From the NCBI RefSeq assembly GCF_002906575.1, contig NZ_CP026309.1, forward strand, positions 3,596,001-3,660,000: 64,000 bases of DNA, given 5' to 3'. Each line of letters starts with the position of its first letter. Within the stretch, counting starts at the first letter, position 1. Source of the stretch: Salinigranum rubrum (GTDB lineage Archaea; Halobacteriota; Halobacteria; Halobacteriales; Haloferacaceae). The notes under the pieces were generated by a model. It did no database searches. It was not told the DNA's origin and worked only from the letters and a program-made list of their open reading frames with translations. The position numbers and the translations under genes were made by a program. Positions 60,479-64,000 of the stretch are shown here, piece after piece.

Positions 60479-61778
60479 TCCCACTCGTCGGGCCACAGGC
60501 CGGCCGCGCGCATCCCCGGCTCGAAGTCGGCGGCGCGGAACGCATCCGCGAGGTCGGCACGGTCGAGTCGCGGCGGGTCGCGCGCGGCGAGTTCGCGGAC
60601 GCAGAGCGCGGTCAGCATCGCGTGGTCGCGGAGGGTGCGCGGGTCGACCTTGTCGCGGGTGTCGGCGGCCGTGTGCGCCCAGCCCCGGCCGCGCTCGCCG
60701 CTGTCGGAGTGTAGTTGCAGGGCCGGCACGCCGCTTCGGACGAACGGCCACTGGTCGCTGAACGGGTGTGGCTCCGTCTTCACCTGAATCGGGTGTCCGG
60801 CGGCGTCACCGACCGCCTCGGCGACCGCTTCCGTCTCCGCGGAGGTGTGCGTCATGGCGACGAGGTCGCGGAACCGCCCCGCGCCGTCGACGTTGACCAC
60901 GGCCGCGGGGTCCAGTCGGGAGGCGAGGTGTTCGGAACCGACCAGGCCGGTCTCCTCACAGCCGACGGCGGCGACGCGTACCCGACAGTCCATCTCGGCG
61001 AGGATCCGGCAGGCGGCGACGACGACGGCCACGCCGCAGGCGTTGTCGAGTGCGCCCTCGCCCACGTCGTGGGCGTCGTAGTGGGCGACGAGGAGCAGTT
61101 CGTTCTGTTCCCCGTCGGGGCCGAGCGTCCCGACGACGTTCTGGCTCTCGCCGGCCTCGGTCGTCGCCTCGACCGAGAGCCGAACGGTGGCGGCGGTGTC
61201 GGTCAGCCACGCCCCCGTCTCCCGTGAGACGCCGACGGCGGGGATTTCTGCCTCGGCGTCGAACCGGAGGCTCCCCGTCGGCGGCAGTTGGCCGGGGACG
61301 TGGTTGACGAAGACGAACCCGACCGCCCCCGCGTCGACGGCGCAGCCGTACTTCTCCATGCGGTGGACGAACCGACTCCCGCCGGGCGTGGTGGTGGACG
61401 CGACGACGACGCGGCCGTCGACGTCCGCCGCGCTGATTTCGCGGGGCGTTCCGTAGCCGACGTCGACGAGTTCCGCCTCGACGTCGCCCGCGGGGAGTAC
61501 GGGAGGGCGACGCAGTCGAACTCCCGCCCCGAGTCGGCGAGTTCGAGTCGGCTCGTGCCGCGGGTCCACACCTGCGTCGGGAACGGCTGGAGGGAGACGT
61601 CACGGACGCCGCTCCGTTCCAGCGCGCGGGCGACAGTCGACGCCGCCTCCCGCTCTCCCGCCGAGCCACCCAGTCGCGAGCCGATGCGGGAGAGGTCCGT
61701 CACCAGCGACCAGGGTTCGTCGTCGGCCCACGCTCGGCCGAGGGCGGCGGCGGTCCGGTCAGAGAGGTCCAGGGTCAT
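60475..61778 (-). CDS. M28-family metallopeptidase, frame interrupted
   Basis: About 434 residues after one base is restored. A PA-domain-like insert (VGFVFVNHVPGQLPPTGS) precedes the catalytic domain. Zinc-ligand motifs are HYDAHDVGEGALDN (His and Asp), CEETGLVGSEHLA (catalytic Glu and zinc Glu) and VNVDGAGRF. It is an aminopeptidase- or carboxypeptidase-like enzyme and has no signal peptide, so it is likely cytoplasmic. The frame breaks at the four-G run 61492-61495. One more base joins FDCVALPYSP to AGDVEAELVDVGYG. Its 3' end overlaps truA, so both cannot be transcribed without meeting. Confidence 0.83.
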
Positions 61779-61928
61779 GGTCGGGACTGGGGGGCCGGCT
61801 GGTTATACTGTCGGGTCGACCGCAGGCCGCCGGGAACCGGCTCCTGTTTCCCGTCGCGTCCGCTTTCCGGCGGACGAGCGTCTGACGCCCCCGACACGCT
61901 TTTCGCCCGGCCACGGGTACGAGAGGGC

Positions 61929-62780
61929 ATGAACGACGACCCCGCCGACGACCCGCGCTCGCGGACGGGCGAGGGAGGCGAGACGACCACGAGCGGTGAC
62001 CGCGGCGAACACGGAGGCGGCGAGGGCGGAGGCGGTGAGAGCGGAGACGACGAACGCGGCGAGCGAGACGGCGCGACCGCCGACGAAAGAGACGGCGTGG
62101 CCGCCGGCGGGCCGGAGGCCGACGAAGAAGGGGAAGGGGGCGGGGTCGGGGCGTCGAGCGAGGCGAACGGGACGGAGGACGAGACAACGGAGCGCGAGTC
62201 GGGGAGCGACGGCGACGACGAGGAGGCATCGAGCGTCGAATCGGAGACCGCGACCGAATCGGAGACTGACCGACCCCCCGAGGACGTCCGCAAGTACGAG
62301 CGGTTCAAGAAGGTCGACGGCGCGCAGTACGACCGCGTCAACGATTTCCTGCGGGAGCGGACGTACATCACCGCCCGCGAGTGGGCCATCGCGCGGCTCT
62401 GTGCCGACTTCCGGACCGAGACGGGGGTCGAGATGACGAAGATCGGGAACAACCTCCCCGAACTGGTCCCGTTCATGACCGACACGTACTCGCCGCAGGC
62501 GGTCAACCAGGCGCGACACGCCTTCCGCGACAAGGTGAGAAAGTCGGGCGCGACCTTCCTGTACGGCGCGATGTGCGGCTTCTTCACCGCCGAGGAACTG
62601 GACGAGTTGATGTACGAGGTGTCGGAAATCGCGAAGTTCCTCCTCGAAGTCGAGGGCGTCGACCTGGCGGTCGCCGAGGAGTTGGAGGCGGAAGAACGCA
62701 TCTCCAGCGTGATGCGTGAGGTGCGCGAGGCGAGTTCCGAACTGCGGGCGGAGGACCTCGCCGAGGCGTCCGACGACTGA
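61929..62780 (+). CDS. DUF5806-family haloarchaeal protein
   Basis: The protein has 283 residues. The first 115 are Asp/Glu/Gly-rich and disordered. The conserved globular domain (about 117-245) includes KYERFKKVDGAQYDRVNDFL and TYITAREWAIARLCADF. I recognise it as a haloarchaeal conserved family of unknown function. It converges with the next gene (TGA 62780, TAG 62782). Confidence 0.75.
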   Translation: MNDDPADDPRSRTGEGGETTTSGDRGEHGGGEGGGGESGDDERGERDGATADERDGVAAGGPEADEEGEGGGVGASSEANGTEDETTERESGSDGDDEEASSVESETATESETDRPPEDVRKYERFKKVDGAQYDRVNDFLRERTYITAREWAIARLCADFRTETGVEMTKIGNNLPELVPFMTDTYSPQAVNQARHAFRDKVRKSGATFLYGAMCGFFTAEELDELMYEVSEIAKFLLEVEGVDLAVAEELEAEERISSVMREVREASSELRAEDLAEASDD

Positions 62781-62781
62781 A

Positions 62782-63303
62782 CTAGTTCTCGGGCAGAATC
62801 AGTTCGGGCGCTTCCTGGGTGAACACCACGCGGCGGTCGTCCGCGAGCGGCCGGACGAACAGATCGAGCGAGTCGCGTTCGCGCGCCCGCCGTGCCATCT
62901 CCTGTGCGTCCGCCGTGCGGTAGTACAGCGGGACCAACACGGCGAGCCCTGCGTCCGAGGCTTCGACGGCGACGACGGCGAAGACGACGCTGCCGGCCTG
63001 GGCGCGGTACGCCTCGTAGCTGTCGAACGTCGCGTCCGCCGCCGCCGACTCGACGGCCTCGAACTCGTTGTCGGGAACGAGGACGTCGAGGCCGACCCGG
63101 TCGTCGTCGACCGCCTCGCCGCCGCGGGCAGGCGGGAGCGGGGTGACGTCGCCGGGGTGGAGTTCGACGGCGTCCCACCCCGAGTCGCGGTACTCCGTCG
63201 CGGTCGCCTCCATGTCGTCGAGAACCGCCTCCCAGCGGTCGACGATGCCGGCGAGCGGGTGGTCTTCGCCACCGCCGACGTCCGTCTGTCCACGTTCGTC
63301 CAT
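62782..63303 (-). CDS. Conserved haloarchaeal protein of unknown function
   Basis: The protein has 173 residues. A helix-rich start (LAGIVDRWEAVLDDMEATAT) leads to an alpha/beta part with PGDVTPLPP, VLVPDNEFEAVES and FVRPLADDRRVVFT. No signature of a known enzyme family was seen. ATG 63303 (MDERGQTDVGGG) is preferred over the longer frame. It is divergent from the ABC ATPase gene. Confidence 0.68.
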   Translation of the reverse strand: MDERGQTDVGGGEDHPLAGIVDRWEAVLDDMEATATEYRDSGWDAVELHPGDVTPLPPARGGEAVDDDRVGLDVLVPDNEFEAVESAAADATFDSYEAYRAQAGSVVFAVVAVEASDAGLAVLVPLYYRTADAQEMARRARERDSLDLFVRPLADDRRVVFTQEAPELILPEN

Positions 63304-63389
63304 ACCCCACGGTTCGGGGCTCCGTGGGAAAAGGCCGTTCGTTTCCGCATCTCGCCGGGTCAAAAGCTATTTCCGGCGGAGGTAGGGAC

Positions 63390-64000
63390 ATGGAAGGTAT
63401 GTCCCCCGTACTCTCACTGTCGGACCTCCGAACGCAGTTCTCGACGGAGCGGGGCCAGGTCAAGGCGGTCGACGGCGTCTCGCTCGACATCGGGGAGGGC
63501 GAGACCGTCGGACTGGTCGGCGAATCGGGGAGCGGCAAGAGCGTGACCGCCCTCTCCGCGATGGGACTCGTCGACGACCCCGGCCGCATCGTCGGCGGCG
63601 AGGTGACGCTGCGCTCGCCGTCGCTCGCGGAGACGTTCCGTGAACAGTACGCGAGTCCGAGATTCGTCGACGGCGACCACATCGACCTCACGGCCGCTCC
63701 CGAGGAGGCCCTTCGGTCCGTCCGCGGCGGAGAGATGAGCATGATCTTCCAGGACCCGATGACCTCGCTGAACCCGGCGCTCACCGTCGGCGAGCAGGTC
63801 GCCGAGTCCCTCCGCCTCCACCAGTACGGCGGCCGCAAGAAGGACTCCTGGCTCAACGCCGTCCGCGAAATCCTCCCGCGACTCGGCTCCGACATCGACC
63901 AGGAGGTCGTCGACCGCACCGTGGACGTCCTCTCGGAGGTTGGTATCCCCGAACCGACCTCCCGCGTCGACGAGTACCCCCACGAGTTCTCCGGCGGGAT
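63390..64000 (+). CDS. dppD: Oligopeptide/dipeptide ABC transporter ATPase, 3' end beyond the window
   Basis: The 203 visible codons give Walker A GESGSGKS, Q-loop MIFQDPMTSLNPALT and the beginning of the signature EFSGG just at the window end. This is the DppD/OppD type, which powers uptake of peptides or other oligomers with a second ATPase and a DppBC permease encoded downstream. An insertion of about 40 residues lies before the Q-loop (AETFREQYASPRFVDGDHID), as in other haloarchaeal DppD. ATG 63390 or 63399 may be the start. Confidence 0.88.
   Translation, partial: MEGMSPVLSLSDLRTQFSTERGQVKAVDGVSLDIGEGETVGLVGESGSGKSVTALSAMGLVDDPGRIVGGEVTLRSPSLAETFREQYASPRFVDGDHIDLTAAPEEALRSVRGGEMSMIFQDPMTSLNPALTVGEQVAESLRLHQYGGRKKDSWLNAVREILPRLGSDIDQEVVDRTVDVLSEVGIPEPTSRVDEYPHEFSGG

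Noticed and set aside
61775-63919. A 714-codon minus-strand open frame over DUF5806 and neighbouring genes
   Set aside because: Arg/Ser-rich shadow of high-GC genes with no domain. The plus- and minus-strand genes it covers have conserved sequence.
1-64000. tRNA genes, rRNA genes and CRISPR arrays
   Set aside because: I looked for TpsiC-like gttcgaatcc signals and regularly spaced repeats and found none; computation could still reveal small RNA genes.

Overview
The window is a GC-rich stretch of a haloarchaeal chromosome (class Halobacteria). The proteins are rich in Asp and Glu. Many genes have archaeal TATA boxes 25-35 bases before a start codon with no leader. The informational genes are archaeal: class I lysyl-tRNA synthetase, S19e, PDCD5-like protein, archaeal UMP kinase and archaeal ThiL. 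Several families seen here (PitA with a His-rich linker, DUF5806, small zinc-ribbon proteins) are typical of haloarchaea. No tRNA, rRNA, CRISPR array, integrase or insertion sequence was recognised.

Layout. 1-11 kb: an acyltransferase, then a sucrose/levan locus (GH68 fructosyltransferase and GH32 beta-fructosidase), small membrane proteins, a decayed NUDIX gene, an aldo/keto reductase, a PAS-GAF histidine kinase and PitA. 11.4-40.4 kb: a catabolic region. It holds an aryl-alcohol-type dehydrogenase, five enoyl-CoA hydratase paralogues, a 3-hydroxyacyl-CoA dehydrogenase, a thioesterase, an HMG-CoA-synthase-like/DUF35 fusion paired with a thiolase, a complete Liv-type ABC transporter, a two-subunit CoA-transferase, a benzoate-CoA-ligase-like enzyme, a MaoC hydratase, a UbiD/UbiD-like pair with a putative ribbon-helix-helix protein and a metallo-hydrolase, a plant-type ferredoxin, phenylacetyl-CoA epoxidase subunits (PaaA, PaaB, PaaC and a PaaD split in two) and an acyl-CoA dehydrogenase. 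41-64 kb: mainly core and housekeeping genes, namely two site-2 proteases, lysS, pyrH, a MobB/MoaE fusion, thiL, rps19e, a PDCD5 homologue, hisS, truA, an M28 peptidase and the start of an oligopeptide ABC ATPase.

How the genes may work together (inference): a Liv-type transporter imports an aromatic or aryl-alkanoic acid. The ligase or CoA-transferase makes the CoA thioester, and the hydratases, dehydrogenases and thiolase/DUF35 pair shorten the side chain. The UbiD pair may carboxylate or decarboxylate an aromatic ring acid. The Paa di-iron oxygenase, fed by the nearby [2Fe-2S] ferredoxin, may epoxidise an aryl-CoA. The true substrate cannot be read from the sequence.

Quality note: seven genes (acyltransferase, GH32, histidine kinase, PitA, thiolase, acyl-CoA dehydrogenase, M28 peptidase) are each broken by one missing base. 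All seven need the same repair, one extra G or C in a G/C run. This looks more like under-called homopolymers than seven independent pseudogenes, and I annotate them as genes with interrupted frames.
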